Below are positions 46,538 to 57,485 of a stretch of DNA of 64,000 nucleotides, piece after piece. The notes below the pieces were generated by a model. The model made no database searches. It was not told where the DNA came from and was given only the letters and a program-made list of their open reading frames with translations. The stretch comes from Chrysaora quinquecirrha (Eukaryota; Cnidaria; Scyphozoa; Semaeostomeae; Pelagiidae). Position numbers and translations under genes: made by a program. Numbering within the stretch: the stretch's first letter is position 1; each line of letters starts with the position of its first letter. The stretch is from contig JACTAT010000010.1 in assembly GCA_014526335.1 (NCBI GenBank), positions 862,290 through 926,289 on the forward strand. Direction: 5' to 3'.

Positions 46538-46715
46538 GAAGGTGAAGGTGAAATGGTGTTTTAGCGCCAGTCGCTAGGATCTCAGTAGTAGGTTAACTAA
46601 TCGAGACCTCGACCCTGGCCGTGACGCTACCGTGGCTGGGCTCGAACCCTGACAACACTGAGCTTCTGACACCATGAGTCAGCTGGATTACACCACGACG
46701 CCACAGCACCACAGC
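46538..46715 (-). repeat. tRNA-derived SINE
   Basis: On the minus strand a head with an A-box-like CGTGGTGTAATCCAGCTGAC is followed about 35 bases later by a B-box AGGGTTCGAGCCC (46650-46638). Then come an unrelated body (GGTCGAGGTCTCGATTAGTT) and an end with repeated ttcacc words. It is not related to the composite repeat of the left half. Lies in a TMEM94 intron. Confidence 0.6.
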
Positions 46716-46759
46716 ATATGAACAACAATGAAGTAAAAAAAGGACAGCAAAAACCAATT

Positions 46760-49600
46760 TTCCCAAACTGCGCAGCATGTGCCCTGTCATCCTTAAATTT
46801 TCTGCAAGAATATCTCCAAAAATCTCGATGGATACAGGATTAGTTTTCGAGAAAACTGTCTTCTCTTAAGATCAACAAATTTCCCAAATGTTCGCCATTT
46901 TTTCTTAGCAAATCAAACAAAAAGAATAGTTGCCAATAATTTCTTGAAAAACCAGGTTCTTGTTGTTAAAAACATGTAAAGCAAGCAGAAGCAAGAAAAT
47001 GCACGTTTAAGCCCTGACATGACCCATCCCTCGTTTAAGCCCTGACACCGCCAATGCAGTTCACGGCCACCTCGCTTAAGCCGAAAGTGCTCTTTGCACA
47101 CTGGGGAGAAACATTTTTTCCCTATGTTCTGTCTGGGGGTAATTATGCATGCTGGGTAACTTGTCTACATATAAATAGGCCCTGGATCGGCACAACCTTC
47201 TATCTATGACTCATTTGGCTTATACTTTTAATATACTATAAAATCTTATTCTATTTGAAATACATCGCAAGAATGAAAATAAGCGAAAATCGAAGTAAAA
47301 TGGGGTAGATAAACCTCAAGCAATATTTTTCCAGTCTCTGGTTCTACGAATAAATAGCGAATCGCGAATGGGAATCGCGAATGCCTTTAAAATTAAACGG
47401 CATCAATAGGTTTCTGTGCAACCATATTAGGAATGATGCGTCGATCTTTTGATACTTCGCAATTGGTATAAGAATCAAATATTTAATTATTATGAGTCAG
47501 TGCGAGCCTCGATCTGAAGGTTGCCAAGTTTTCCAATTTCTTCTAAGTTCCACTTATGTTTTAGATTCTCTCAAATTCTCAGAGGTAACAAATCGTTAAC
47601 ATGTCGTCTCTCAAGTTCTTTTTTGTCTGCCCAAATTTCCCTCCTTCAATACAGCCTCCAATAACAAGACTGGCAAGCAGTACAATGGAGCCCCAGAGTA
47701 CAAATGTCAGACATCTTTAGCCAATTTTAACGATATGTTTTGTTACAATTCTAAAACGTATTTCAAAAGAAATAGTCGCGCGCAGATTACCCTTCAATAG
47801 TTGAAAAGGGTATGAAGCCAAGTTTTTTATTATTACATTCACATAAAAATTAAGAAAAATCAGTTTGGACTTTTAAAAAACCTTTTTACCAAAATGTTGT
47901 AATTCCACCACATTTTAAAATTTTCTAGATTACTTTCTACTAAGTTCAATGTTTTCCCAGCTTGACAAAATTATTGGTATAATTGACAAAATTATACCCT
48001 AAATTGAAAAGTGACAGCAATCGGCTATCTTGAAAACCTGGAATGTGGAATATTGGAATGGAATATTGGAATGGATTATATGAGAAACGGTTCTAATAGC
48101 AACTAATGGCAGCTTTACTTTTCTTAACAACTGAGAATAAAATTTCTGTCTTGACCAGAGCGTGCGGTAATTCACTCTTTAGGAATATCGTAGGTACTTA
48201 CGAAAATCTTATTGAAACAAAACCCTTTGGTTTCCGCATGAATCTCTTATGTCCTTTTGAAGATTGAAATGCTCACCCCGGAAAAGAATGGGGAAAATTT
48301 AAGTTGAAAAGGGAAAATTTCATAGGGTAATTTGAACCAAAGCTTGACGCAATAATTGACGAATGTTTTTCAAGAAAAGGAGGAGGAAGATTATCGTTAA
48401 GTCTTTGTTCAAACTTTGAATTGCATAACATGGCGTCGTGTGATGGAGTATTGAAAAAGGTTCGAATTCCATCATTGTAAGAAAGTATGGTCTTGAACAT
48501 GTGGAGTATATTCGCAGTCGTGGCTCTTTGAACAAAATTCACTGTGAAACTAAAAATCTAGCTTTATTTTGTGTTTTTAACGATGAATTAATGAACGCAA
48601 CGTAACTCGGCTTCTCTTAACCAAGACTGCTCTCCTGACATCATCTTACAAACACCAGCATAAAAAGTTTCAATTATGTAAACAAAAGCAAAACAAAACA
48701 GCATGAAATAAAAGCTTAGCAACAAATAAAAAAATGATTCGAAAAAATAATATTTAGCAAGCATAAATGTTTTAATCAAAATTCTCGAGAAACATATAGA
48801 AGGGTTTCTTAGCTTTGAGCATATTTTGCATAGTAAAAGTTTCTTGCAAAACTTTACCAAATTTTGAAAATTTTGTGAAATATATGGTTTAATGTGCAGT
48901 AGGGTATCCTATTCTCAGAAGTCAAAATACAGTATGGACATTATCCGGGCTGACCAATGATCGTTTCTAGAGATTATTTTTGTACGAAAACATCACAAAA
49001 CCCACATTTGTTAAAAAGAATGCTGAAGTTCAAAGTGGAAAAAATTTCTTAGTTTTCTTTTATTTTATAGTCCATAGGCCTACAGCTACAGTTTCCTGAT
49101 TTTTGAAAAATAGCATATACCCATAAATAGTTTCGTATAAAAATGAGTGCATTTGTAAAGTTGATTTCTAACTATTTTATTTTACTTTCGGTTTTCGTCC
49201 GCAAAAAAGTATTTTTGTGACATACAGACAAATTGAAAAACCAAAGACGGTGAAATACGGTTGATTACCAAAATCATTTTGATAAAATTAGGATGTCACT
49301 AACAATCATATAAAAGAAAGATTAAAGAAAAGGTCGTTACTCAAAATGGGAAAATTTTATGCAACTTCCAGTACTTGACCTACTTTTATTTCCTTATACA
49401 AAAGATGGGCGTACTGCAGGTCGCATAAAAGTTTCTATTTTATGATATTACACTCTGTATTACATTACTTTCTCTAAAGAGCCAAGCGATGCCAATGCAA
49501 TAATCAGGGAATACATACGTTGCTTGTACTTGTTGTTTATTTCGGGTTATTTCCATGTAAAGGGTCGAGGAGTACATCAAAATGTTATCCATGTCTTTTG
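46760..49600. other. Intron sequence, nothing recognised
   Basis: AT-rich. The minus-strand frames at 48273-48542 and 48588-48860 lack known motifs. The second contains hydrophobic runs from T-rich sequence. Confidence 0.35.
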
Positions 49601-49612
49601 CATATAATTAGA

Positions 49613-49680
49613 GATACACGATTAGATATTCCATTAGATGTTCCATTAGATATTCCTTTACAGAATATCTAATCGTGTAT
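49613..49680. repeat. Hairpin with about 19-bp arms
   Basis: gatacacgattagatattc and its reverse complement gaatatctaatcgtgtatc flank a loop that holds attagatgttccattagata, itself a partial copy of the arm. Confidence 0.75.
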
Positions 49681-49823
49681 CAAGCAAAAAATATGGCTCT
49701 GTAAATAAAGAAGGCAAAACATTTTCGAAGGCCGATTTGCATCTGGTTACTGTAAAATAAAAATAGTTTTGAGCTTCAAAAGAAGATCACTCTTTATGTA
49801 TTTAGGAAAAGTAATAGATATAC

Positions 49824-49942
49824 CCGAAGGAATCCTGCAGTCGTCGGTGGAGTAGCTTGAAGTAAAGAATGGGTCTCCTTTCCTAAAATTGTCATCTTCA
49901 TCTAACATGCATATTTGAGGATGAAGTGGATCAACAGCAATG
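49824..49942 (-). CDS. TMEM94: TMEM94-like exon (IAVDPLHPQIC)
   Basis: 119 bases between acceptor ttaattttcag and donor GTATAT. Encodes IAVDPLHPQICMLDEDDNFR, then KGDPFFTSSYSTDDCRIPSG. The start matches SIALDPLYP of the family, which is the linker after the nucleotide-site-like domain. The first base completes an AG|C Ser codon with the exon upstream. Confidence 0.9.
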
Positions 49943-50299
49943 CTGAAAATTAATATTTGTACCCGTTAAATCAAGACTGAAACACTGAAATTAACACTGA
50001 AAAATCAAGTGTCATTTAGGATAAAGAAATCAAGCACACATCCATGTTTTTCATGAGAGCAAAGAATATCAAATTAGGCAAATAAAGAGGGTTATGACGA
50101 TAAAAGGAGCGATGAAAAGTTTTTTGAAATATTCTAGTTCGTTAATTGCACCAAAGTTACCAAGAGTAAAAAAAGGCATGCATGGAAGAAAACCAAAACT
50201 ACCATTTAAGTAAATGTTGCTTTATCTGAAGAAAGTTTAAATAGAAATAGAAAGATAAAAGGCCTTTCAACTTTATGAGATTAATTCTATTGATACTAC

Positions 50300-50408
50300 C
50301 TTATATCAGCTTGCGAAAATATATGGCAGTTCCAAATGTTTAGCGAGCTTCCAAGACAACAAACTACTTCACCATTTTCCTGCATAATTTCAATCATGTC
50401 TGAAATTG
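50300..50408 (-). CDS. TMEM94: TMEM94-like exon (MIEIMQENGEVVCCLGSS)
   Basis: 109 bases between acceptor tttcattttag and donor GTAGTA. Encodes ISDMIEIMQENGEVVCCLGS, then SLNIWNCHIFSQADI. In P-type ATPases the equivalent segment lies near the hinge of the phosphorylation domain. Phases join both neighbours (G|CA, AG|C). Confidence 0.92.
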
Positions 50409-50999
50409 CTAAAATGAAAACGAACCAAACCAAGTTTATTATAAGGAGGAAAGATTGTCTGATCTATGCTTGATAGGGCTGACTACTTTAATCAATCGAT
50501 TTATCTTTTAGACCTGTGACCTACATACCTAGAATCATGATAGATGCGCGATAGTTTCAACTACCGTATTTTTTCGATTGTCGAAAGCGATTACCAGAGC
50601 GTAAGAAGAACGAAATTATTTATTCTGTTCTGGGCAAAGTTGACTTGCGATTCCGATAGCATTTTCTCTAAGCCATGTTAGTTTCCTTAAGTTGACAGCA
50701 TAGTAAATATTTTCGTTTTTGCTTCATCATTTATAATTTACCGCTATCCTTTGTTTATTATGTACATCATGTCAGTCAGGAAATTTTCTATATCAAACAC
50801 ATTTTCCCGATGCTTTTGCACAAGAAATTGACAAGCTTAGAGCTTCATTGCTGTAACTTTCATTTGGAAGACATTCATTTTTCGTTTCTAGGGCCAAATG
50901 AAATTGGAATGCAAGTATTTATGAGCTTGAAAACGTCGCTAAAGGACACCATGCTGGATGGACCTAATGCAAACACATATTGACCGTATCACAGATCTC

Positions 51000-51211
51000 T
51001 ATCATTGCTCGTCATTTTTGGAGATGTGAGCACAAATCCTGGTCCTGTTAAACATCTTTGTTGTCTGTGCAGTAAGTCAGTAAGCAGAATCCAACCTGTG
51101 TGTGATAACTGTAATGAACGGATATATAAACTTTGCTCTGGTCTTGGTGACCAAGAATACAGAAGGATCCAGCGTGCATCGAATTCGTGTGTTTGGCTTT
51201 GCTCGAAATGA
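51000..51211 (+). pseudogene. LINE ORF N-terminus: 2A-like motif and Cys-rich finger
   Basis: In frame, 51000 onward reads LLVIFGDVSTNPGPVKHLCC. A hydrophobic run followed by GD-V-x-x-NPGP is the form seen at the N-terminus of several metazoan APE-type LINEs, where it can act as a ribosome-skipping 2A peptide. The usual Glu is Ser here, so activity is doubtful. The next part (CCLCSKSVSR, CDNCNERIYKLC, CVWLCSK) looks like a PHD-type zinc finger with its His replaced by Tyr. A stop ends the frame at 51211. Confidence 0.75.
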
Positions 51212-51298
51212 CTACTACCTAATTTTTCAAATTCATTCTTTGAAGATGTTTCTGTTGATAGCCATCCAAATATTTACGATAACCTGGCCTCACTTACT

Positions 51299-52251
51299 AT
51301 GACTGAAAATACTGAACATGGTGAAGATGAGATCCAGGGCTCAGGAGCTGACCTAACAGCTAATTTGCAAAAGAAGCCAAAGAAGATGGATATAAAGATT
51401 TTAGCCATAAACTGTAGAGGTCTACGCAGCAAAGAAAAGCAAGCAGCGTTGCTATCTTTAGTTGATACTCACCAGCCTGAAATCATAAATGCCACTGAAA
51501 ATTTCCTCACAAAAGATATTAAATCAAGTGAATTGTCACTACAAAATTTTGAAGTCTTCAGAAGTGACAGGACCAACCATGAAGATGGTGTAATGATAGC
51601 AGTCAAAGACACCCTTTTACCAACAGAACTTAATGAACCTATGCATGATGATTTAGAATCCATCTGGTGCAAAATTGAAATATCTGGCTTCAAACCCCTT
51701 TATAATGGTTTTATTTACAGACCCCCAGATTCCAGAAGTGAACCTTTAATAGGCCTTGAAAGGTCCTTGGATAAGCTGCTGACTGATAGGAATTTATGTC
51801 ATGTTCATCTGAGTGGAGATTTTAGCCTACCATCAATAGAATGGGACACAACAGACAATGAAGATAAATATAGTGTTAAGTCAACCCCCAGTATGTCCAA
51901 ATGATAAATCAACATATGATAGACATTTTACAGTCCCACTCACTGTCTCAAATGGTTATTGAGCCAACAAGAGAATCAAATATCTTGGACATTGTTCTGA
52001 CAACTACCCCAGACTTTATTACCACATCAGTTCATGATAGGATTGGTGACCATGAAATTGTCATCTCAAATTTAGACAGGAAGGCTAAGATAGTGAAGAA
52101 AAAGCCAAGAAAAGTTTTCATCCACAGAAAAGATGGTTTGAAAAATATTAAAGAAGATACCGCAACTGAGTGGGAGGGTTTTAAAAAGTCAAATTCAGTT
52201 CAAGGAAAGTGGATAGTTGTATTTAAAAAACTTGTTACATACTTTGTATGA
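51299..52251 (+). pseudogene. LINE AP-endonuclease domain
   Basis: Two consecutive frames (51299-51904 and 51901-52251) overlapping by a few bases. Motifs in order: ILAINCRGLRSKEKQAALLS (first active-site block), NATENFL in place of the usual TETWL (but with Glu preserved), FRSDRTNHEDGVMIAVKD, YRPPDS, LSGDFSLPSIEWD (GDFN block with Ser for Asn), and NILDIVLTTTPDFITTSVHD RIGDHEIV (final D-H pair). Two key residues differ from the consensus, and a frame break at 51901 separates the last block. Confidence 0.85.
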
Positions 52252-52579
52252 AAAAACGGATCTCTCAAAGAACTATAAATAAAAATGGAAACTTTCACGG
52301 ATGACACCAGGAATCAGGAGAATTATTAACAAAAACAATGTTGTTGTCGAAATATGCGGCGAATGATGATTTATAAAAGCAATTGAAAATTCATATAATG
52401 AGTATGTTAATGGCCTGCTAGACTTCAATGGAAAATCAAAGAAGTGTTCCATTGGTAAGAAATTCTGGCTATATGTTAAAAACCAGCAAAAGGATAATTC
52501 AGGAATTATTTCTCTGAAAGAAAGCGCACATTCTTAACAAATACTTTCAGTCTGTATCACTGATGAAGATTTCACTCAC

Positions 52580-53000
52580 ATGCCAAAACCTATCAACAGC
52601 AGTATACCGGATATGCCAAAACTTGTCACACATACAGAAGGTGTTGAGGAATTGTTAAGGAACATTAATGTAAAGAAGGCTAATGACCCAGATGAAATAT
52701 CCTCTTGGATTTTAAAGGAAGCATCAACTGAAATCGCACCATTTTTGCAGTTCATTTCCATGCAGTCTATCGAGAAGGGAGAAGTACCGAGAGACTGGAA
52801 AATAGCGAACGTAGTAGCAATACACAAGAAAGGTAGCAAGACAGAAATTGCAAATTACCATCAGGTCTCCCTAACATCAGTGAGCTGTAAAACCCTATAT
52901 GACCCCTACATGATTAATGAAGTTGAGTCGATTGAAAAAGTTCAAAGAAAAGCTGTAAGATTCGCAACGAAATTCAAGAAGCGTGAGGCAAACTGCACGA
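52580..53000 (+). pseudogene. LINE reverse transcriptase with the catalytic core deleted
   Basis: The N-terminal fingers are present (VEELLRNINVKKANDPDEIS, EVPRDWKIANVVAIHKKGSK, ANYHQVSLTSVSCKT). The frame then runs straight into the C-terminal part (LYDPYMINEVESIEKVQRKA VRFATKF), so about 300 residues, including both catalytic Asp motifs, are missing. The frame stays open across the join at about 52893. The downstream residues to 53152 are read from sequence opposite the TMEM94 exon. Confidence 0.85.
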
Positions 53001-53048
53001 CAGCCAAATTAAAAGAAATTAACTTGCCTGACAAGCATTGCTTCTTAC

Positions 53049-53148
53049 CTTGTGGTGAGCAGTCAGTAAAAAGCGGTACAAGCAAGGGAACATCATCTAC
53101 ATGCTTGAGATGCGGACGTATATTTCGAATTCCGCGTGGCAATTTTGC
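53049..53148 (-). CDS. TMEM94: TMEM94-like exon (RPHLKHVDDVPLLVPLFTDC)
   Basis: 100 bases between acceptor ccttttttag and donor GTAAGA. Encodes AKLPRGIRNIRPHLKHVDDV and PLLVPLFTDCSPQ, close to the vertebrate LPRGIHQVRPHLQNIDNVPL. This is the strongest single match in the window and anchors the gene's identity. Starts in phase 0 and leaves one base. Confidence 0.95.
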
Positions 53149-53149
53149 C

Positions 53150-55110
53150 TAAAAAAGGATGCATAAAGTTACGAAAGTCATTTAAAAATGCTTGCTCCAA
53201 TAGTGGTATTACAATTTCTTTTTAAGTGCCATTTGTTAATTTCTCAAATACAAAACCTTTAAGTAAGATAATTAGAGGAGAGATCACAATAATATACGCA
53301 CGCATTTTTATCCTTTTCAGACAGGGACGGTGTTTTTTGTGTATCTCAAAATACTGCCCTTTACCAAACCTAAAAACATACCCGAAAGTCATTGGCTTTT
53401 TGTCTGGAAATCGGGTTTCAAGCCCATAGAATCATTTCGGGACTTGAAAAGGGGAATTAGCCGTTTTGAAGCTACCAGAAACAGATTTTCAACTCGTTGG
53501 TATGGAAGTTTAAAACACACCAATGTGGATAAAAACCACTTTAATTGCGTTACCGACCAAGATTCACAAGAACTGATCATATAAACACAATCTACAATGT
53601 ATTCAGTACCAGACATGATAAACGTGTTTGCGTCTACACATTGGTTGATGGCTACGAATTATAGTAGGTAATAAAAAAAGTACACTGTCAAGCTGAAAAA
53701 CGAATCTTTCACATCCAACACATTCATATATTTTAATGGACCCTCACAGAGTGACATCAAGACACTGTAGCTCTTGTAGAAATCAAAAAGGGCTTAGGAA
53801 TTAAAGGGGCTAGACAATGCGATTCATCAGATCAACAGGCTATTAATGAAACCAATATCAAATTTTGAAGGATGGATTCGCTTGGTTATTGGTACATTGA
53901 AGGAAATATTGGTAACGTATTTTGCTTGGTGAATCGGATGAATTCAGACTGTAAACTATTGTTACAATTTGGCTTGAATCCAAGCAATACATATGCAGAT
54001 CTGAATTAGTTTTCCTAATGAAAGGAACCTTCAGGTGACTTACGGAGGGACAGTGCACAGTTCTACAAATCTAATTATACGAAAAACCCAGCTCACTTTA
54101 TGACCTGCTTTCGACCCTCAATCTTTTAGGCATCAAAATGTAGTTTCTTGGGTGTTTGAAGGGATTTTCCAAAAAACTTATAATAAAATCCTCTTCAAAT
54201 TCAGAGAGCAACCAGGCAGTCCAAATCTATGTAATTAACGACAAATGCGTTTTAAAAAGTTCATTACTATTGTTCAAAGGAGGGGAAAAGTAAATCAGCT
54301 AAGCTAAGCTAATTGCAATTCGCAAAATGAGTGTTTGAAGCTCATTCACCCGTGAAGTATGCAGCATATCATAATCGACTCATGCATGCCGATTTTTTGA
54401 CTGATTTTTGAACGATTTTTCATTCACAGTGCTAATGAAATTCAATGATTTTCCAATTGTTTCCTTTGCATAAATTTGCTGCTTCTACCCCCGCTGCCTG
54501 GTGCCCCGCTGCCTTGATTCTGTTTTACAGTTTCGTTTCCGTCATCTCAAATCATGACTGACGCATTCATGCCGATTCTTTGACAAATATGCAACAGGCC
54601 TAAATAAACATCAGCTTCGTGTCTATTGTGTGTCCTGCTTTTAAAAGAGGTATTCTGTGGATTTCCGGGTCAAAAAGCAAAGATATCTAGATTATCATCT
54701 TTAGAGAAAAGTTCTTTAATGTTTCCAGGTATCTTTGAATATTTACATCTCCTAGCTGATCAGTGTTTCGGCTCTCGCCAAATGTCTCACAGCAACTGCA
54801 AAATCCAACATGGCGACGTCCGAAACGTGAGACGCTTCATTAACTTTCCATTGTTTACGTTGAATTGAATTGGACCACAGAACACAGGATTTTGCCCTCT
54901 TCTCCTACAGACTCACTCCGTGAGTCAAAAATTTAATGATTCATTTCATATCGGTATATCTTAGCAATCTTGAATGAATCTGAACAGAAAAAAGGTTTTT
55001 GACCTTCTATATGAAGTAGGCGTGGCATTGGTTTGTCGGAATTAGATTCGGAGTTCGGCTGCTCCCCGGTTTGCAACTGTTGTTCATGGTTGAGTCACGG
55101 AAGTGGTACT
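53150..55110. other. Presumed upstream intron of TMEM94, nothing recognised
   Basis: The plus-strand frame 53330-53584 and minus-strand frame 53389-53616 have no motif. No upstream TMEM94 exon was found here. Confidence 0.4.
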
Positions 55111-55395
55111 GTAGCAACGCACCATAGCAACACCCTTCTTTGTTTTCAATTTCCTTACTTTTTCCTCCTCGTTGACACTTCACTCTTTATTTGCTTTTCT
55201 TTCTCTTAACAACCGTTTTGTTTATCGATTTTGTAAATAGAACTCTTAGTTAGTTAGAGTTTGATTTCTGAATGGTAAGCACATAAAAACACAAGTTCCT
55301 GAATATTTCCTGAAACCTACACATGCGCAAGTTTGGTGAGATCGTTTTAATTATTTTGTACTAGCTTTAGTAAATGCATCTCATTAACAAAGTTT
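55111..55395 (+). repeat. 5' LTR
   Basis: Begins tgtagcaacgcaccatagca and runs through tttcttacttt-like T-rich lines, gccgttttgtttatcg (aaccgttttgtttatcg here), tagttagttagagtttgatt and gtaaatgcatctcattaaca. The exact end lies between 55389 and 55400. It is about 90-100 bases longer than the 3' LTR because that copy lacks the segment around 55285-55370. Outside this the two are about 90 percent alike by eye, so insertion is not recent. Confidence 0.85.
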
Positions 55396-55402
55396 ACTAA
55401 AT

Positions 55403-55418
55403 TGGTGACCACGTCTTT
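55403..55418 (+). other. Primer-binding site
   Basis: tggtgaccacgt just after the LTR. The first eight bases match the complement of a tRNA 3' end with TGGTGACC, as in tRNA-Trp, the primer reported for CsRN1-like elements. The remainder is imperfect. Confidence 0.6.
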
Positions 55419-55498
55419 CTATGTTTTCGATGTATTTGTTGGTTGTTTCGCTCGCTTGTTTACTTCATCATTCTGTACATATTATCAATCGCATCAAC

Positions 55499-56357
55499 AT
55501 GAGTCTTTCGAATTCAAACATCGTTTCTTCTACACCATCATCATCATTAGAAGACCACGAAATACAGATTACTGAACTCAAATAAACAACCTCGCTAGTA
55601 TCATCACAAGTTTATCAAATCAACTCAATTACGATTCTCGTTCTCAACAATCGAATTCTCGATCTAATTCGCATAATCGTTCATCGTCTAACTCAAACTG
55701 TTGTATCACGAACAATTCGGATCTAACGCTCAGAAATGCACTTCGCCATGTTCATTTTCAACCAGAATCAAGTCTAACTCATCAACTCAAGAAAACACAC
55801 CAGCTGCGCTAGCAACACAAAGTCTTCCTGCTTCAAAGACGCCTCACAACAGTCGCCTTTTCTTTGTCACCGATCGTACGACAGGTATTCGTTTCTTGGT
55901 TGACACTGGTGCTGATATCAGCGTACTGCCTCCTCCTCATTCTGCAAAACAGAACATTTCAAACCTCACTTTGCAAGCCGTAAATCGCTCGTCTATCGCT
56001 ACTTATAGATAAAAATCTATGTCTTTAGATCTCCGACTTCGCCGTACGTTCAGATGGATTTTCATCCTTGCAGATATTCTGACTCCTGCCATTGGTGCTG
56101 ATTTTCTCGCACATTTTAATGGTACTGTAGATGTTCGTCAATGCAAACTCATCGACATTACTACTAGTTTATGTATTCACGGAATTCAATCGTCAGACCA
56201 ATCACCTCAAATTATTTTCAGTATTTCTAACTCAGATTCAAAATATCAATCGCTTATTAAACAGTTTCCAGACCTCACTTGTCCTAGTTATAAAGAATCT
56301 GCAATCAAACATTCAGTCACACACCATATTCGTACACGTGGTCCTCCTGTTTTCTAA
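55499..56357 (+). pseudogene. Gypsy Gag remnant and aspartic protease
   Basis: An ATG at 55499 opens a short Ser-rich frame (MSLSNSNIVSSTPSSSLEDH) that stops at about 55583. Only about 200 bases separate it from the Gag Cys/His box (YHEQFGSNAQKCTSPCSF, 55704-55757), so most of Gag is deleted. The protease follows with TGIRFLVDTGADISVLPP (catalytic Asp at about 55902). After a stop at 56010, its C-terminal part continues at 56019-56357 (ILADILTPAIGADFLAHF) into the linker that precedes RT. Confidence 0.85.
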
Positions 56358-56359
56358 CG

Positions 56360-57060
56360 CTCTCGAAGTCTTGCTCCTGATCGTTTAGCTGTCGCGAAAC
56401 CAGAATTTGATCATATGCTACAACTTGGCATCATCCGTCGATCCGAAAGCAGTTGGTCCTCTCCTTTACATATGATTCCTAAAAACCTGGTAACAGGCGT
56501 CCTTGTGGCGATTATCGCGCTTTAAACAAATTTACCGTCCCTGACCGATATCCCATTCCACATATACAAGATTTCAGCTCATCACATCATGGCAAAACTG
56601 TTTTCTCGAAAATTGATTTGGTTCTTGTTTATCACCAAATTCCAGTTGAGCCAACAGCCATAATCACACCTTTTGGTTTGTTTGAATTCATTCGAATGCC
56701 TTTTGGTCTCCAAAACGCTGCACAAACATTCCAACGATTCATACATGAAGAATCATCACTGGAATTCCTTGGTCATAGCATCTCTCCAGATGGAATTGCT
56801 CCACTTCCACAGAAAGTTAAAGCTATCACCGATTTTCCAATTCCAACTTCATTACGCAAACATCGCGAATTTCTCGGTCTTATCAATTTTTACCGACGCT
56901 TCATTCCTTATTGTGCTACAATTATTCAGCCTCTCCCCGACCTCCTTTCAGCAAAGCACAAGAAAGATTCTTTTCAGCTACCTGAAGATGCTTCATCAGC
57001 ATTCACCACAATCAAATCATCTTTAGCAAAAGCAACCTTGCTTGTTCACCCATCACCCAA
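56360..57060 (+). pseudogene. Gypsy reverse transcriptase with active site deleted
   Basis: Fingers and palm are seen in several frames: LQLGIIRRSESSWSSPLHMI, then [20 protein letters not shown], then [17 protein letters not shown] (catalytic block A) and [20 protein letters not shown]. Directly after FIHEE the frame continues with [20 protein letters not shown], so the section of some 50-60 residues holding the YxDD active site is gone. The connection domain ([20 protein letters not shown]) follows. The frame remains open across the deletion. Confidence 0.9.
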
Positions 57061-57480
57061 CGCTTCTGTCTCATGGTCGACGCATCCAGCGTTGCTGTCG
57101 GTGGTGTTCTACAGCAGAACATCAATGATCTTTGGCAACCCATTGCATTCTTTTCCAAACGCTTACAGCCTGCTGAGACTAGATACAGTACATTTGGTCG
57201 TGAATTGCTTTCTGTATATCTCACGATTCGTCATTTTCGTCACAGTTTGGAAGGACGTGAATTTTTCATTATCACGGATCACAAAGCTTTAATACATGCC
57301 TTCTCTGCTGCTCCTGATCGACATTCACCACGTGACGTTCGTCATCTTGATTATATATCGCAATTCACAACAGATATACGTCATATTCAAGGACCGAGAA
57401 CTCTGTTGCTGATGATTTATCTCGTGCAGAAATCAATCATCTACAGCCACTGCCTTCTTCATCAACATCGCTTGATTTCT
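57061..57480 (+). pseudogene. Gypsy RNase H
   Basis: 57073-57380 encodes [20 protein letters not shown] (first Asp), [20 protein letters not shown] (catalytic Glu), [20 protein letters not shown] (TDHK block) and HLDYISQFTTDIRHIQG. A frameshift just after IQGPR destroys the final N-x-x-ADALSR block: the DNA reads ctgttgctgatgatttatct, where the usual reading would lie in the next frame. Confidence 0.88.
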
Positions 57481-57485
57481 CTCTC

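Larger units (their letters stand above)
50985..53000 (+). mobile_element. LINE with 2A-like motif, endonuclease and deleted RT
   Basis: On the plus strand (antisense to TMEM94, in its intron). Order: a hydrophobic stretch ending in a 2A-like motif (51000-51053), a zinc-finger-like segment, an AP-endonuclease, then a reverse transcriptase cut in the middle. It belongs to the CR1/L2-like APE-type group. The 3' end is cut, and the recognisable protein stops about 50 bases before the TMEM94 exon at 53049. The copy is dead: stops at 51211, 51904 and 52251 interrupt it. Confidence 0.85.
29171..53148 (-). pseudogene. TMEM94: TMEM94-like gene, 3' half (possibly disrupted by duplication)
   Basis: Vertebrate TMEM94 is a multi-pass ER membrane protein related to P-type ATPases and implicated in magnesium uptake into the ER. 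The exons here match its last third in order: LPRGIRN..RPHLKHVDDVP, MIEIMQENGEVVCCLGSS, IAVDPLHPQIC, LQLLWLTIIIAPVLSVSLI, the following membrane pairs, SASYVHRTKHLWSKSPF and LLLVSSELMKKRFIR-like. Every listed exon has AG and GT borders and the phases fit. One exon (about 25 residues, before 45089) and the final exon were not found, and the 5' part lies to the right of 53148 or outside the window. Two exons are present twice, which would break the frame if all were spliced in; if the duplication is an assembly artefact, the gene may be intact. Confidence 0.85.

Noticed and set aside
48180..48260. Possible exon ending at a GTAAGT site near 48200 (minus)
   Set aside because: The phase does not fit the neighbours and the translation does not resemble TMEM94.
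53330..53584. 84-residue plus-strand frame with fairly even composition
   Set aside because: No motif, no splice signals checked out, and no relation to neighbouring elements.
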